Source: Ramazzottius varieornatus
Taxonomy: Eukaryota > Tardigrada > Eutardigrada > Parachela > Ramazzottiidae
Assembly: GCA_001949185.1 (NCBI GenBank)
Contig: BDGG01000017.1
Span: 434,001 to 498,000 of the forward strand
Direction of reading: 5' to 3'
Length of the DNA: 64,000 nucleotides
Shown here: piece by piece, positions 34,988 to 46,669 of the stretch
Position numbering within the stretch: the stretch's first letter is position 1
Layout: each line of letters begins with the position of its first letter
Position numbers and translations under genes: made by a program
Notes under the pieces: generated by a model
What the model was told of the DNA's origin: nothing
What the model saw: only the letters and a program-made list of their open reading frames with translations
Databases searched by the model: none

Positions 34988-37900
34988 CTAGAATTGATTA
35001 TAATAATGGATGATTTGCTTCTTGGGTTTGCTGTTCTTCCCACTCTTCTGTCCGGGCTGGCTAGCTCGCATGGCATCCTCTTCCTGAGATCGCTTGATAA
35101 TGTCGAAGATTTCCTTGAAGAGCTTCTTGTATTCCGGCGGTCCTCGTTCAAAGCGCCCATGTGTGGGGTCGCCACCACGGCTGGCCAAGTAATCAATGAT
35201 CAAGCCGGTGTCCGTCTGCGTCGTCTTGCTCTTCACTTTGGCGCCCACTTCCTCCTTGGAATTCTTCTCCTGCTCGTGCTCGATCTGCTCCCGTCGGAGA
35301 TCGTCCAAGAAACGATCGCGTAACGAGTCGGCAATCTCGTCCAGTATCGACAGCTGTTGCGCTGAGTTGTTCTCGACAATGGTGTCGGCAGGTTGAGCTT
35401 TCTCGCGTTGCTCGTTTAGCGCAGATATTTCTTCGGCGTACTTTGTCGTCAGGTTTTCCAGCTTGTCGCGCCAGGTGGTGGCGTCTTTCGTGACGTGGTT
35501 GAGCTGCGACCATAAGGAAGTGTTGTCGGCCATGATGTTGGCTACTTGGTTTTGCAGCAAGTCCCGCTGTTTCCGCTCGTCGGTGACCTGTCGCTGGAGT
35601 AACCGTACCTTCTCTCGGAGGATCCGGTTTTCGGATTCTTCTTGGTCCTCGTCATCGGACTCGGTAGTTGAACGATGATGTGCGGCGCTTTTGAGTGCTT
35701 CCCCATGGCTGATGCTGCGCGGAAGACCATTTCCGCCTGAAAAATGAAACACGCCATTTCAACGTTACAAAATGATGTTGCGTTAGAATTCGGTATAGAT
35801 AAAGCGCAATATTTCATGACTGATTCGTAAATCGCAAAACAAAGAAATTAACCAAAAATCCACTTGATAACCAATTTTGGACGTTCGCAGGTTCACCCAA
35901 ATCGTTTCCAAGTGCTGCACGCTTTCATCTAATGTACAGTGCCTTCACGCAAAATGGTGCCAGCTTTTTCGAAAAATTCTCTTACATCACAGAACGAAAC
36001 CTAAATTCTCAATCTATTTGTACATGATCCCCCTTTCTGTCGAGCATCTTTTGAACACGGCCTTGCCAGGAAGAAAGTGACTTGCGGATGATCCGGAGGT
36101 CGAAGTTGGTGCACACATCTTGGATAACCTTGCTCAATCCAGGAATGGTGGTAGCCTTGCGATCAGCTAAATATTTCTTCGAAATTCCATTGATCGCGTA
36201 GTCCAGCGGTCCTAGGTCTGGTGAATTGGCCATCCAGTGGTACTCAGGAACAAACCTCGGATGGTTGACTTTCATCCAGTTCTGGGTGTACTTGGCGGCA
36301 TAGGACTTGGCGCTGTCAAAATGGACGGTGACTTCTTTGCTTTCGTCATCCCTTGCCAGGAAATTCCAATGGCGACCATGATCTTCTTCGGCCAGTGTTT
36401 CGTGGGTTTTTTGCGCCACTCTTTGGGGATTTCCAGAAAATTGTCGGTGTAGTAATACTCCTTTTCGCTATTGCAATCGTCTAGAGTGATCCACGTTTCG
36501 TCCATGGTAAGGATTTTCTTGATCTTTTGAGGCCTCGGGTACTGGATAAAGAGCTTTCCGCGCTCGTACCTTTGCCTTTTCTGCACGTCGTTCAGGTGGT
36601 GAACCGTTGTCTTCTTGCGCACCTTCAGACCTAGATTCTCATGGACAATCTTGCTTACACTACCCACCGAACATCCTAGTTTACGGGCCAGTTTCCGCTG
36701 AGAGTCTGGGATCTTCTCAAGGACGGCCTTCTTCACTTTCCGGATGTTGGCTTTGGTACGCACCGACGGAAAACATTGCGCTGGCAGTCGCTTTAGAGAC
36801 TTCGTCCATCCGTTTCGCTTCATTTCTTCTTCTTTGAGTATCTTGCTGACCGTCTTCCTATGCAGCAAAATCCCGTGCTCCAAAAGTCGATCTGAAATTT
36901 TCTGATGGGATAAACGTTCCGCACCCCAAGCCACTGCCATAGCCTTCGTTTCAGAACTAGTTTCTGGAGCCATCTCGAAAGTTAACTCAGAAAGTGTTTC
37001 TTCATGAAACGCGGGATTGAAAATGGAGTGTGAAATCACCTGAGATGGAAGGGAAGCGAGTACAGGGATTTTTTTACAGTCGAGTTTAGAGTTGGCACCA
37101 TTTTGCGTGAACGCACTGTAATATGGAAACGTGCGTCACTTGCGAAAACGATCTGTCGAGTTTTCGAAATTAATGGCGCACGATTTCAACCGAAATAAAT
37201 GCCAATGAGAGCCACCTGAGATGGAAATCTGGTTGAGATCATTTGCCCATATTTTACCGAAAAGACCGCAGTAAGTTACCGTTGGTGGTCGAACCCGTCA
37301 GCGTGCTTTGCGCCGCAAACTTATCCTCCCATTTTTTGCGTTTGAGCTCCGTGACTTGGGCTTGTAGTTCGTCGCTGCGGCTCTGTAGAACCTCGACCGT
37401 GTCTTGTAACCTACAAAGGGGGTAATTGTACAAGAGGTAAAAAATGATATAACGGTAGTCTGTGGAAGAAAAAAGAGATGCGGTGTCATTCACATGGACA
37501 TACAGCCGTTGAGAATAGCTCTATGCCTCGACGATACTAGCTGTCGCAACGAAAATCTAACTGATGAGAAATCAAAGTCTTTAGTCGCGCCACACTAACT
37601 TCTTTTTCGACTCTAAACGGGTAAAAAAACCCCATCGCTTCTTCAACCGCACACAGCGCTTCACTGTCTCAAGACTTTCGTCACAAGCTGTTTCCTCCAC
37701 ATGGTCAATCAAGCGCGAAAACAAAACTATTGCAAGCCTTGATTGATAGATAGGTAGTATCCGTTCAACTGCCGCAGTGAGGTTACTGCGAAAGCCAGCG
37801 AATAACAGGAATAACAGAAGGGTGCACCCTAGCCCGACTGGATATTGTTTCTAACTGGCGCACGGTTTCGAAGTTTATTGCCTGCAGGTGAGCGCCACTC

Positions 37901-39063
37901 GAAAAACTCGACAAGATGGGTTACCTCAACTGGCGCAGGCTATTAGCCAACAGCAATGGTAAGATGCGCCACTGGCGGATACCATGGAATAGACTACAGA
38001 GCTCTCCTCTCCCTTTGCCTGACTTGGTTGCCAAATATATTGACAGAGCGATTTTTGCGTCGATCCTTGTGACTGATGAAGTCGGGTGACGTACCTGGTG
38101 ATTCGCAGGTAGTCCAGGTTGCGCAGCTCGGTCAGGTTTCCCTCGCTTCGTTTGAGCTCATGCAGTTGTCCGTCCAGCATCTCGCATGCTGCCAGTCGTG
38201 TGCCGCTTTCATCTCGCAGTAACTGAACTTGTTTGTTCAGAAACTGCAAAAGTAAATACTCATGCATATAAACTCCATCACAGATCGACGCTCCATCTTT
38301 GCGGTAAGCTCTCATGAGATTGCTCGAAAACTTTCAAGTGGGTTCTACAGTTTAATCAAGATCGATGCGATTTCGCTGAGCGCGATTTTCAAGATTTCAA
38401 CAAGTTCCACGAGTTTCAGCCGAACACGACGAGCTATTGTAATAAGACCACTTACGTCGATTTCTAACGCTTGGTCTTCCGCAAGATCTTGATAGGCCGA
38501 CAGATCCCGCTCCAGCTCTTGATTCCTCTGCAGCAATGTTTTTCCCAGTTCCGCCGCCAGCTGCAAATCTGCAAAACAAAGTATGTTTCAAACTTGATTT
38601 AAGCATTGAGATCGACACTACTATGCGGAGGACCCTTCACTGCGATGCTGACAATGTTCGGTAGCTGGCAAAAAAACTTAGGACCTGAAGCGTGGGACCT
38701 GAACCCAACTGCAGAGGACAAAAGTGAATGTCCGTTTGCAGATGTCCATAAGGCTTACTATGATCGGCAAAGTCCTGTTGAACTAGATTCCAATCAAGGG
38801 CCGATTCCGCCGAAGTTTCGCATGCAAGTTTGGCCGGTCGTAACAGCGCGCTAATGCGTGCTCGTAAATCAGATTGGTCGGCCGAAGCGTACAGATCGTC
38901 ATTCTTTTGTGAGGCTGGGTTCTTAATTAAATGCACAGTTTCACAGCTCACCAAATTCATACGTCCAGTCATGTTTGTGGCGACTAAAGTTGGCGGAGCT
39001 CTCGTCGTCGTCTTGGCCGTCGGAGATGTTGCTGCTGCCACTTGTTGAGGTGCTCTTGTACAT
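34988..39063 (-). CDS. CDR2: CDR2-like coiled-coil protein
   Basis: Five exons (minus): 39063-38952, 38568-38456, 38243-38095, 37410-37280, 35736-34988; 417 residues, phases 1, 0, 2, 1. The N-terminus has an acidic patch then DWTYEFDLQLAAELGKTLL across the first junction; DLQLAAELGKTLLxRNxELE is the diagnostic CDR2/CDR2L block. The rest is almost all coiled coil (e.g. LREKVRLLQRQVTDERKQRD) with a hydrophilic end (GGDPTHGRFERGPPEYKKLF). In vertebrates CDR2 is a cytoplasmic leucine-zipper protein, onconeural antigen and MYC-binding; CDR2L is ribosome-associated. The function here is unknown. Human CDR2 has ~454 residues, so length fits. Intron 4 (~1.5 kb) carries a dead mariner; introns 3 and 4 carry hairpin repeats. 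Confidence 0.85.
35905..37146. repeat. Hairpin unit split by a mariner insertion
   Basis: The left arm TTTCCAAGTGCTGCACG (35905-35921) and right arm ACGTGCGTCACTTGCGAAA (37128-37146) are 1.2 kb apart. Removing the mariner (35937-37118) and one TA brings them into a normal unit of ~60 bases in intron 4 of the CDR2-like gene. Confidence 0.75.
35937..37118 (-). mobile_element. Dead mariner (DD37D, maT-like) transposon
   Basis: About 29-base inverted ends begin CAGTGCCTTCACGCAAAATG on the left and, on the other strand, CAGTGCGTTCACGCAAAATG on the right, each flanked by TA. The transposase (minus) has an N-terminal helix-turn-helix region (LSHQKISDRLLEHG), the first catalytic motif MDETW, the second FDSAK and the third SPDLGPLDY. 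Counting from the second Asp to LDY gives 37 residues between them, the DD37D (maT) pattern. It is broken: a frameshift at ~36360-36370 sits where ~40 residues before the second Asp also seem missing. It lies in CDR2 intron 4, same strand as the host gene. Confidence 0.85.
37847..37977. repeat. Two tandem intronic hairpin units (37847-37904, 37921-37977)
   Basis: Units in intron 3 of the CDR2-like gene: TTTCTAACTGGCGCACG / GAGCGCCACTCGAAAA and ACCTCAACTGGCGCAGG / GATGCGCCACTGGCGG. They are separated by CTCGACAAGATGGG, the recurring spacer. The second loop contains TATTAGCCAAC. Confidence 0.75.
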
Positions 39064-40825
39064 GGCGAAATGGAGGTGTACAGGTGGTGTGCAGGTACAG
39101 CGCGTGGTGTACACAAGAGCTCAAGATAGATTTAGCGCTATATTTAGCACTTTGGATAAAGAACAGCCTGTCAATATTGTCCGTTATGGCTAGACGTCGT
39201 CCATATCGCAGCCATCCCCGTCCATCAAGCTAATCTATCCACTTGATCCATTCCGGCCATCTGCAACACACTTCATCATCGCCGATAGCCACACTTGATG
39301 AGCAATGTGAACGACGTCTTTTTTCATTTGCCAACAAATGTTACAGTGTCCAGTGCAATGAGTGCTCGTGTTCAACTGTACCCACCGCGCAAGGTATGCA
39401 GGTGCGCGCTGCCACAATTGAATTCGAACATGGACACTTCACGAGGTGCTCTTGTACCTGTGTACTTTGCTTATCAGTAACGTAGGCCATAAAAACAGAA
39501 TCTAGTCAGCTCAAACATTTGTCATGCAGTTTTGTAACAAGGCCATGCGAACTTAGCGGATTACCTTTGTTCGGCAAGTGAAATGTCGAATATCCAGCAG
39601 ACCGCAGTCACCAAACACTGGTGAAGTTTGGTCGGGTGGAGCAGGGAGAATTTCAACGGAGAAGAAAACGGACCAGCTGTCAAACAATCAGTCTGAAGAC
39701 ACCCTTGTCGATATAACGCAAAGTTTAAAAGGGTAGCGTTGTCGTCAAAGAGAAGATGTGGACTTTCAGCGCTACCACTGTTGAGTAACGTTAAAGCCGC
39801 GTCAATATGGATGAGCAAGAGCTCAAGTTGTGCAGAGTGGCCTCACTCTGATCTGCAATCTCGATTGCGTAGGGATCGAGAGACAACAGTGGGGGAGAAC
39901 ACATCAACAGATCGATAGCAGCTGCAAACGAGCCCTTCTTCCAGACCATAAAACGCTTCCGTATTTGGGTAGTTACGCTCCCAGTAGGACCCAACGTTCT
40001 GATTTGATAAGCTGCTCCGCCTTTGTTTCTTCAGCGTTACATTGGAAAGTCAGTTTGTGCTCATCCCAGTGTAGTTAGTCTGGCAAAATGAGGCGCTAAC
40101 GGTGCAGCGCCAGACAGATGGCAACACTGGTGCACAGCACCAAAAAGATTCAAGTACCAATCGGGTTAAATTTTCATTAGCTGCTAGTGGTCACAATACT
40201 GCATTTGCCATTGATGTCACTTGAGTCTCACATTTACCGCCCTTGAAACCGTTTCTCTCAATTTGTTGCCTATTTTCCACATTAAAGCTACGTGCATCCA
40301 ACGAATGATCAGTTTCTCTGCCATGTTTCCTTCCCGCTTCGATGCACCCTTTTCGCTTCGGCATGACAGTCTTGTCGCTAGTTTGTCAATAGGACTGAAG
40401 GTTCGCTTCTCGCTGGTTGTTCCTCTAGTCAGTCGGTTAATTAACGAAATTTACCGCTATATTTAATCTGCCGCTGTATTTGGGCGGCTTAGTTAATTAG
40501 ACAGCGCACATCATGACGATAATTAGTCAGGACTAGTACCTTTATTTTGGGTAATTCAGGCTGGTTTGCTATTTCAGTGCCAGACTTCAGGGGTAAGGAC
40601 TTGCGTCACTGATCGGCATCCTTCCGGAATCTCGTTCTATACTTCCGCAATTAGACGAAAATTAAGCCAACATTGACCGATATGTGTCGGTAGACGTCGT
40701 TTGAGCTAGGTTAACGGTGAGCAGAGTCTTCGTCGTCGCAGCGCAAGATCTCAGCCTCAGTAAGTATTGCTCATATTCCACACGGGACACTTTTGTCTGG
40801 CTTTGCAAAAGACCAACTTGTCGGG
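39064..40825. other. Intergenic region with a faint coding-like block
   Basis: Between divergent CDR2-like (-) and the GPCR (+). At ~39561-39960 (minus) two overlapping frames read LDPYAIEIADQSEATLHNL and then HIDAALTLLNSGSAESPH, LFDDNATLLNFAL, vaguely ankyrin-like, but a frame change joins them and there is no start or splice support. A relic is possible. The last ~100 bases hold the 5' untranslated part of the GPCR. Confidence 0.3.
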
Positions 40826-41933
40826 ATGGCTGCGGTGCCGAACATTACGGGCAATGTCACGGCTGAAGTCAATGTCACTGTTGCCGGACCTCGTCTTGGT
40901 GGTGAGACTTTTGTCTTTGCTGCGCGGCACATCATTATTATCATTGGGTCGGTGGGCAACCTCTGTCTCTTGATGGCCGCTTGGAAAGAGCGCATTTCCA
41001 GAACCGGTACTCGCATCCTGCTAATCAACATGGCCACCGCCGCTTTTCTACGGCAAGCTTTTGTCCAAAGCGGTGTCTTGGTCTTCACGTACAAGCATAT
41101 CGCCAACTCTTGTCCCTTCTACGCTTTCGGCAATGTTGTGGTGGCCGTGGCCAACTGGGCGGAACTGGCCCTGTCCATCAACCGAGTCTTTGCCGTCTCA
41201 TACCCACATCTCTACAAGCGCATATCGGCTATTGGGGTCAGTTTGTGGGTCTGTGCCGTCACCTGGATGGTGGGCATAATCATCACTGTCCTACTGGGCT
41301 TAGGAGGTGGCTCGCAGTACAAAGAGATGCATAGTGGTACTTGTGTGCCCGTCATCAAGAACGGCTTTGGCAATTTCTTGACTGTAGCCATGACCTTATT
41401 GCCTATCTCCCTCTCCGGATTGGCCATCGTCAGGATTTTATCCACATTTGTAAAGAAAAGGCGAGCGCGACATCGTGCGGTATCGGTTAACCCACAACAG
41501 CGACGCGTATCTTTGAGGACTTTGGCCCTTGCCAGAACCATGGTTGTCTCCTTTAGCTGGTGCTTTGTATCTGTCGTACCATGGCTGGTTATTTTGAACC
41601 TGTTCCCCAAGTTTCCCGTCACTCACCCGCTGGCCACCGAAGCTCTTCGCTTATTGGCCGCTGCTGAATACACCGTCAACCCTGTAAGTCAACTTAGTAT
41701 GTCAGACCGGTGTCGGAATCAGTCTGCATGATAGAATTTCCTTGCAGTACATATTCTTGGTTTTTTACCATCGACATTGGATCGATCTGCGGAAAGTTTG
41801 GTCGTTCTGGAGGACCGCCAACCGGCAAGCTCAACCAGCGCTAGCCTCGTCGGTTACGTCCCCTCCACAACAGTTGGCATCTTTGCCTGTGGACTATGCT
41901 GCGCTGAATAGACAATTAGCTGCCAAGTTTTGA
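40826..41933 (+). CDS. Family A (rhodopsin-like) GPCR, orphan, lineage-expanded
   Basis: Two exons, 40826-41683 and 41748-41933 (phase 0); 347 residues. An in-frame TTG 33 bases upstream was passed over for the first ATG. The N-terminus has three N-glycosylation sequons (NIT, NVT, NVT). Seven membrane segments are visible: IIIIIGSVGNLCLLMAAW (TM1), LINMATAAFL (TM2), VVVAVANWAELALSINRVF (TM3, NRV in place of DRY, preceded by a Cys in SCPF), WVCAVTWMVGIIITVLL (TM4), FLTVAMTLLPISLSGLAIV (TM5), MVVSFSWCFVSVVPWLVI (TM6), AAAEYTVNP then YIFLVFY (TM7). The intron cuts TM7 right after NP. A paralog with the same TM3, AEYTxNP and intron position is at 62.5-63.9 kb. The ligand is unknown. The stop is 140 bases from the convergent TMEM151-like stop. 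Confidence 0.83.
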
Positions 41934-42073
41934 CCGAACATGTCCGTCTTTGTCTTTACTTTATTGAGGCTCCTCCATCTGCACATTCCTCTATAGTTTC
42001 TCACAATACTGTGCGCCTAACCTCAATACTATTGATACAAGAGATCCCCAGTTCAGCTGACAACGTCACAGTA

Positions 42074-44219
42074 CTAAACAGCGGAACCTTGGTTCTGAGT
42101 GAACTGCTTGTCACGAAGCAGCGTCTCCCTCCTGATATGGATAGGACTGTTCGATGTGGATAATGCCGGCACGGTATTGGATCGTTGCAGTCCGCTGCTG
42201 CAGGGTCGGTACAGCCTAGGGCCGCTGCGCTTGAGAACCTCTTCCAGCATAGGCGTGTCCTTCTCTGCAGCTGGTGTCACTGCCACCTGACCAGGAGTTA
42301 CCAGTCCCCGCGCTCTCACCCCGCTGGACAGATCCGCCATCTCCATTCCATCTTCCTCTCCTCTCGACGAACCACTCATTCCAAATGTGGCGCTCCTCAC
42401 CAAATTCCCCGTTCGCTGCAGGAGAAACTTACCAAAGTCTTGTGGCCTCTTGGCTGTCGTTGATTGCTGACTTTGTAGCATGATTTCAGAGTAACTGGGC
42501 GGTAAAAGGTCATTGGCAGGCAGGTGACTTCCGTCCCAGTTGGATTCCCGCTCGTCCATGCCGAAGACTTTCAAGACATTGTAACGTAAGCTGGCCGTTC
42601 TCATCGACAGAAAGACACGTAGTGGAGCAGCCAGAAGAAGGATAACGGCTAGGGCAAAGGTGCCTTTGCGCCGCCACCAGGGGGCGCTGTCAAGGTCACG
42701 AACAACGATGAGCGACTCGGGGAACTCGACGTCCATCAAATTCATCCCTTCCCGCATTTCTAGATAGTCGTCGCGGGATTGATGCGACTGGAAGAAGGCC
42801 TTACGTTGGTCTTCAAAGTCTTTGGCGGCGGTCTGGGTAAAGAAGAGGAAAGACTTGCTGAAGTCAATCTTGGTCAGCGGCGAGGTGTGGAGACCTTCCA
42901 GGAGGCCGGAGACGTCGCGGAAGCCGGCGGAAAGATAATTGTAGTGCTGGGTGGCCGTCTGGGAAATGATACGTTGATAAGTGACGTTGGAGACTGAGCG
43001 CGGATGGCCGGGAGCTGAGCTTTGTCGGCAAGGAAAGACAACGTAGTGGTACTGCAAAGTCAACAGGATTATCCGAATCATAGCCGATAAAGGGACCGAC
43101 AAAGACTCGTCCCAGCTTTTTGACAGGAAAGATTTGACACTAAAAGCTTGCACTTGATCGCTGCTGTAAGCGAATTTAATCGTAACGATTTTTTCAACAA
43201 AACGATAAGTTTTTCGTGAGAATCGGCCACAAAACTACTTTGTAAAATTTCCAGGTGGAATTACTCTGGTCCGAAATACTGTATGACGTGTGTGATTGAA
43301 TATTTTAAGACTTGACGGTTAAGTTTGTTTAGGTTTCTGTTGGGTGATTGCTTTTACTTACACAGGAAACTCTCCACCAGACGATGGGGAGGGCGCGTTT
43401 CATCTTATCGATCAGGTTGATGGTGGAGGGAATACTGATGGTAATGAGCTCTTCTTGCTTGGTGTAGTATTGCCAGTTCTCCATCAAATAGCTGATGTAC
43501 AATAGGCTGGCAAAGATAATTGGCACCACCAGATACGTCTGTAATCCAAAGGCAACTGATTATTCCCACTTGCTGCACAAACTGCAGTCCATTCAACCAC
43601 GAATGCGGAACGAGCACGCCTGCATGCACACTCGTTCAACGCACACTCGTTCTACACACACTCGTTCTTGGTAGTGTACGTTGTACAATACCAAGAACTC
43701 GGCTTGAGCTATACCTGACATTGGCTCATCTCATCCAGCGGCCCATGAACGTAGCTGCGACCGTAAGTAGCATCGTGCGCTTTTTCGGTCGTCGTTGAAA
43801 GCTGACACCAGGCCATGAATACCAGAAAACCTGAGGGAATAAGAAAGCCATTATCCCAAATGATTATGTATGCGCTGTGCTACTTGACGAGTTGATACTG
43901 GCGTCACGAAGTCGAATGCCATTTGACCAAGCTGAATTATCAAAGCCGATATATATATACCGTAGATCAATAAGGTAAGGAAGATTGTGCGATAGTTTCC
44001 TGTTTCGAGCATTGCTGTCATCAAGCGCTTCTTCTTTGGCCGCACCTAAACCATGGACATGTTTTGGTCAGCCGACGAACCACGAACGTTACCGGTCAAG
44101 CATGGTACGGGTAAAGGAGGTGTACTGACCAGTTGCGGTTGCAAGGTGCTGGCGGGAAGGGGGTATGCGGTGGGATCAAGAGGCGAAGTCTGACAAGTAG
44201 CGGAGCTGACACGGGCCAT
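42074..44219 (-). CDS. TMEM151: TMEM151-like membrane protein
   Basis: Five exons (minus): 44219-44130, 44045-43961, 43830-43715, 43538-43362, 43051-42074; 481 residues, phases 0, 1, 0, 0. Family marks: TLLIYGFLVFMAWCQLSTTT across exons 2-3, TYLVVPIIFASLLYISYLMENW, IVWWRVSCYHYVVFPC across exons 4-5, and the strong block DYLEMREGMNLMDVEF followed by a third membrane segment ending PLRVFLSMRTASLRYNVLKV (compare YMEAREGMHLKNVDF and PLRV..EYRTAYAHYHV in vertebrate TMEM151). The last ~180 residues are polar with PPSYSEI, a possible WW-domain ligand. Vertebrate TMEM151A/B are multi-pass membrane proteins of nervous tissue; biochemical role is unsettled. Length matches the family (468-566). Confidence 0.85.
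43626..43670. repeat. 15-base tandem repeat, three copies
   Basis: GCACACTCGTTCAAC, GCACACTCGTTCTAC and ACACACTCGTTCTTG in a row, in intron 3 of the TMEM151-like gene. Confidence 0.7.
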
Positions 44220-44516
44220 AATGGATCAATATTTGCCACACATCCTCTTTATTCATCAGCAAACATCCGCTCCATCCATCGCCACTGATCTATCAACCGA
44301 TAAACAAAGGAAAACACGACCCTTTCTCCCACTTTCTCATCGCCTTGTTATAAGTCTGTCTTCCAGGCCAGTTTTCTCAATGGCGATCAATAATTTCAGA
44401 ACCCCTTCAAAAACATGCCAATGAATTATTCAGTTTCACAGCATGCTGCCCACCGCAGGAGGAAGTTATGCGGTAGCAGTGCAGCAAACAGTGCTGCCAG
44501 GGAAAAGAGCAGCGAC
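44220..44516. other. Short intergenic region upstream of TMEM151-like
   Basis: It should contain the promoter of the TMEM151-like gene. No recognisable motif or gene was seen. Confidence 0.4.
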
Positions 44517-45140
44517 CTAGTCGTATCCGTTCCTTACAAATTTAGCGGAAGTGAGCCAAGGGTGAAATGATGTTGCGGGTCGCTGGTGGTGGTTACGCCA
44601 GTCAGCGGAAGAAGAATGCGATAAATTCTCACTGGCTCCGTACACTTGAAAGGGAACATGCTGGAGAGGAGCTCGGGCAGATAGCGCCTTTGGCCGGCTT
44701 TTGAGGAAGTACAGTGTACATGGTGTGGGTTGGGGGGTGCGCAGGCAAAGAGGATAAGTGAGTGCTTGTTTGCCGTGGAGGGCGGATACACAGCTTCGTT
44801 GAAGAAGCCGATCACGTACTGAAGTGCCGAACGGCCCTAGCCTCTTTCTGTCACCGAGAGGGACCTCCGGAGAGTCCTTAGACGCTTGGCTGTCAGTACG
44901 AAGGGCAGGAATTTGAATTAAAACCATGTAGGAGAAAATCAGATGAAGGAGCTGGAGGGAAGGGCAGGCCGGAGGAAGAAGATGACAGTACTTGATTAGA
45001 TCATCAGATCGATTGGCACAAAGTGCAGCCATTACAAGCCCCGACAACACTCCGTAAACAAAGAATCCTCCGTGCCGTAGCATGTACAAGCTAAGTGCAA
45101 AAAAGGCAGTAGAGCTAGAGGAAAAGCCAGCTCTTGGCAA
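44517..45140 (-). CDS. Multi-pass membrane protein fragment, faint otopetrin resemblance
   Basis: Two pieces (minus). The first (to ~44866) has two hydrophobic segments: LRHGGFFVYGVLSGLVMAAL, and CPSLQLLHLIFSYMVLIQ after a Cys-containing loop. The second (44814-44532) is in another frame, directly after an acceptor-like cacttcag, and reads YVIGFFNEAVYPPSTANKHS ... FPFKCTEPVRIYRILLPLTG. The order LR.G..xFG, LLQ/LLH segment, NE, FPF..E recalls part of an otopetrin proton channel, but identity is weak and length about half of the family's ~500+ residues. A donor (CCGGAGgtccct) would leave a 53-base intron, shorter than the others here. No convincing start exon. It may be a partial or dying gene. 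Confidence 0.3.
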   Translation of the reverse strand: MPRAGFSSSSTAFFALSLYMLRHGGFFVYGVLSGLVMAALCANRSDDLIKYCHLLPPACPSLQLLHLIFSYMVLIQIPALRTDSQASKDSPEVPLGDRKRLGPFGTSVRDRLLQRSCVSALHGKQALTYPLCLRTPQPTPCTLYFLKSRPKALSARAPLQHVPFQVYGASENLSHSSSADWRNHHQRPATSFHPWLTSAKFVRNGYD

Positions 45141-45262
45141 TTACATGGCAGGATTTCGCCAGGCATGTCGTTCATCATTGATGGAGAAGCAGACGCATTA
45201 ATCTCAGCCTGGGTACTCGTCATCTGACTTTTGCGTAATTTGTGGAGGGTTTGATGGACCAT

Positions 45263-46669
45263 CGTAGTCGAGTGCGATCAGTTTGTGGCGCCCACAGCGC
45301 TTTCTTACAAATGTCCGACAAAGAATGGAGCTGCTTGCGCCTTTGAAGGTCTAATATGCTACGTACTAAGGTTGCTCAAACTACGGAAACTGTGTACCGT
45401 CATCGGGTTCTACAAAAAGTGTCGAGCCCCAGCTGCGGAAACGAGATTTTTTTACAAAACACTGTTTCATTAAAACAGATAGATAGTTCAGTTTTTAGTT
45501 GAACTCGTAACGATAAGATGTTACACCTGCAATTAAAAAATATGTTGTTCAAGCCCCAGACCTTTGATTAAACGGTGAAACCACCTAACGGGACGCCCAA
45601 GCTAGCAGGAACCAGGTTAATAACGATGAGTCTTACCGGTTCCTTCGGGTTACATTTCGGTCAAACTCGGGTTCGTGCAATCGTAATCAGGCCAAACGAA
45701 GCGAGGCCCGTAGCAAGTCCCATAAAGTCCCGTGTTTCTTCAAGACGAACCGACTTTCAACAATCGCGAAAACAGTACTAAAATAACTTGCGCCATCTGA
45801 TCGATAATCGGTTCGAAAAGGATTGGCGAATCTCTAGCCCTACTGAGCCCGCAAGGGGAACGTGATTTGGGCATAGAAAGAAATTTGTCCCTCCAAAACG
45901 CAAACTGCTTTGGAAAACCTTAGCAGGCTTAGATTATTGTTTCTCCCAGCTTCGAATTCTCCTCCTGTCCAACAGTGTGTTCAAAGTTCTGAAAGTCGTT
46001 GCCGTTTATTACTGGTGTAACAACAGTCCTCCTCACGACCGGCTGTAGAAGTTGGTGCATTGTGTTGATTTAGAAAGTGGATTACCAAATTTCGGTTCTG
46101 ATAAGCAGCCTTCGAGCAGCTTATTTAAAAAGCGAAACCAGATTATTTCCTGCACACTTGACTTGAAATTTCCAATTTTCATTTCTCTCTTGATTTCCGT
46201 TCCCTCTGTGACTTACATAGCGGGATACCTGTTCTTGGTCGGGTTTCTTCATACACACAGTATCATCCCTAAGGATATCGGGGATAGAGATTAGCCAGAA
46301 AAAAAAGTCCGGAGTTTCAGTCCTGTCACGAAGCTCGAGATAAACAGCCCGTCGTACGTCGTGAGGAGAACTAACGCCAGCATCAGACGCGCGCATTCTT
46401 TTCCAGCCAGACCGCTTACACTGTCGGCTTCCACCAGCAGAACCACTTTGCAAGCTAGTGTAGCAAATCCAAAAGCAAAACACCTTCTCCAAAGACCATA
46501 TTCCCATTAACACTGCAAAGTGGCCACTGTGTCGCGGTACGGTTTATGCTAGATGGACCAATGTCTGTACAAGTTATTGACCCTTCTTGACGGTTCAGAA
46601 TATGATTGGAATCAATTTTAGACTCGCTCAAATCTCAAAGCAAAGGTGGGATGGAAAGTGCGAGGTCTG
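45263..46669. other. Intergenic stretch without recognisable genes
   Basis: Open frames here (for example 46121-46513, minus) lack motifs and splice sites and look random. Nothing else seen. Confidence 0.4.

Noticed and set aside
36009-37039. Two separate mariner genes
   Set aside because: The two open frames are consecutive halves of one transposase separated by a frameshift, inside a single pair of terminal repeats.
39561-39994. Ankyrin-repeat gene
   Set aside because: Only a vague pattern in two frames, no start, no splice sites; kept only as a note in the intergenic entry.
44532-44815. STING-like ligand-binding piece (RIYRILLPLTG)
   Set aside because: The resemblance to the KLYILLPL region is short, and neither the upstream helices nor the rest of the domain is present.
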